From an uncultured Ectothiorhodospiraceae bacterium (GTDB lineage: Bacteria > Pseudomonadota > Gammaproteobacteria > UBA9214), in the NCBI GenBank assembly GCA_947258515.1, contig CAMYIO010000004.1:1-54391 (forward strand): 54,391 nucleotides of DNA, in the 5' to 3' direction. This document shows positions 52,853-54,391 of the stretch, one piece after another (the stretch's first letter is position 1; each line of letters opens with the position of its first letter). The notes beneath the pieces are model-generated. The model searched no databases, had not been told where the DNA came from, and saw only the letters and a program-made list of their open reading frames with translations. The position numbers were made by a program, and so were the translations under genes.

Positions 52853-54391
52853 TTAGTCCGTCCAGCCCAGCACGTCGCGAATAATGGACCAGCGCGGTCG
52901 CTTGTCTATCGCGCCCTGTCCCAGGATCCAGTAATCGTAGCCACGTTGTATTGTGCCTTCACTTGTCGCGAACAACACCCACTGGTCGACTAACCGGTCT
53001 AGCTCATCGGCATCCAGGGCCAGTCCGAAGGCCGAGTGTCTCTTCATTGGATACGGTTGTGGTATGACCACCGTGTACTCGGGATGCAGCAGTGTCCATG
53101 CAGATCCGGTTTCTGCAGGCATCAGGAAGGCATCTATTTCAGGATGCTTGCCTTCGAAGAACGGGGCCCAGGAATCGAGCGTGATAAATTCAGGATTCGC
53201 GTTACCGAAGTAGCGCTCCGAACGGGGCTTGTTGTCTTGCGTGATATCGATCGGTATGCCGATGCGGAGGCCCTGGCTTGCGCGGAGGGTAGCCAGGTCA
53301 GTGAACTCGTGGCGGCGTTCATCGAGCAGGGCAAAGCCCACGGTAATCGTCATGTAGGGCTTTGAAAAGCGCACCGAGTCAAACCAGGTTGGCAGGTACC
53401 AGACGCTCGGCATGATGTCGATAACGCCGCTGGCAAGCAAGGTCGGGAATTCCTGCCTGTTCGCCGGAACAAACTCGGCCTCAAGCCCGAGTGCATGGGC
53501 CAGGTTGACGGCCAGGTCAATATCGAAACCCACCAGCAGGCCTTTGTCATTGATAAAACTGAAGGGCAGGTTGGTCGAATCGTAACCCACCCGCAAGGTG
53601 CCGCGCTGTTTGATATCCTCAAGTCGTGTACCGACAGTGGTCGTATCCTGTTGCACCAGTGTGCGGTCCCTGTGGACAATGCCTGACACCTGCTCGCGCG
53701 GGCTGTGCATCTCTCTCAGCGTCTGGTCCTTGTTGTAGGTAGTGTCGATGGTGGTTATCAGCAGCAGGCGGACCAGTATCACCGTGATGGCAATACCGGC
53801 CGCTATCGCCAGGGCTGCACGAATGAGTCGTGTCTTTTTCAGGACCATAAAGCCACTCATGGCGCCAGCCCCGATCAGGGCGAATGCCAGCAGGTTCATC
53901 GCCGTGACCATGGCATCGAACTTGCCGGTAATAATCGTGGTCGGGATATAGAGCTGGAACAGGTCATGCGGCAGGCCGAATAAATCCATCAGGAACGGGA
54001 GTGCCACCTGTGCCTTGGCAAAATAACTCGGTACACCGGCAGCGAACAGGGTGGAGTAGTCTGCGCCCGAAAACGAAGCGCCGGCAAGCCAGGCGGCAAA
54101 GGGTATGAACAGCAGGGTCAGCAGTCGGCCTGCATTGGGGAAGGTGAACAGGATCGGTATCAATACTTCCACAGCCGAGTCTGTCTCATGGTCGAGCAGA
54201 CGATGTTTGCGCAGCAGGAGCTTTGAACGTTCCACCAGCACGGGTAACACAATGAACGCGTTGTTGGCGACGAAAGCCGTCAGCAAGGCATCCTTTGCAA
54301 TGCCAACGACTTCCCGGTAACTGAACGGCGTCACCGCCGTGACCATCAGCGGCAGTACCCAGAAGGCAAGCAACAGCGAAGCGGCAGTAAA
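52853..54391 (-). CDS. dicarboxylate/cation symporter-family transporter fused to family-3 extracellular solute-binding domain, partial (N-terminus beyond window end)
   Basis: Frame open to the edge; TM part DALLTAFVANNAFIVLPVLVERSK...; then GTRLEDIKQRGTLRVGYDSTNLPFSFINDKGLLVGFDIDLAVNLAHALGLEAEFVPANRQEFPTLLASGVIDI. Confidence 0.85.
   Translation of the reverse strand, partial: FTAASLLLAFWVLPLMVTAVTPFSYREVVGIAKDALLTAFVANNAFIVLPVLVERSKLLLRKHRLLDHETDSAVEVLIPILFTFPNAGRLLTLLFIPFAAWLAGASFSGADYSTLFAAGVPSYFAKAQVALPFLMDLFGLPHDLFQLYIPTTIITGKFDAMVTAMNLLAFALIGAGAMSGFMVLKKTRLIRAALAIAAGIAITVILVRLLLITTIDTTYNKDQTLREMHSPREQVSGIVHRDRTLVQQDTTTVGTRLEDIKQRGTLRVGYDSTNLPFSFINDKGLLVGFDIDLAVNLAHALGLEAEFVPANRQEFPTLLASGVIDIMPSVWYLPTWFDSVRFSKPYMTITVGFALLDERRHEFTDLATLRASQGLRIGIPIDITQDNKPRSERYFGNANPEFITLDSWAPFFEGKHPEIDAFLMPAETGSAWTLLHPEYTVVIPQPYPMKRHSAFGLALDADELDRLVDQWVLFATSEGTIQRGYDYWILGQGAIDKRPRWSIIRDVLGWTD

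Overview
This is a 54.4 kb gammaproteobacterial chromosomal window, inferred from gene content and order. Most of it is dense housekeeping DNA: gltA; a regulatory-type PTS cluster (ptsI, HPr, EIIA-Man, rapZ, hprK, ptsN) with hpf and rpoN; lptB/A/C-kdsC-kdsD; mlaFEDCB-bolA-murA; hisG/hisD/hisC; algW/degS-like protease; petABC; sspAB; xseA; guaB/guaA; tadA; mltF. The accessory part is a roughly 5.2 kb genomic island (about 44,924-50,166). It is inserted at a tRNA-Ser(CGA) gene and bounded on the right by a displaced, divergent 3' tRNA half. It carries a tyrosine integrase, an apparent excisionase remnant, a NACHT/STAND-like ATPase gene split by one in-frame TAA, a translationally coupled Cys-containing 233-aa protein, a TumE/TumA-like toxin-antitoxin pair and an SDR gene fragment. 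Other notable points are a perfect 31-bp tandem duplication that frameshifts petB, an HTH-2Fe2S-ferredoxin-reductase fusion, three families of dispersed palindromic repeats, an octaheme cytochrome c/HEAT/TPR protein, and a dicarboxylate-symporter/solute-binding-protein fusion at the right edge. All family assignments come from reading motifs in the translations; no database search was run.
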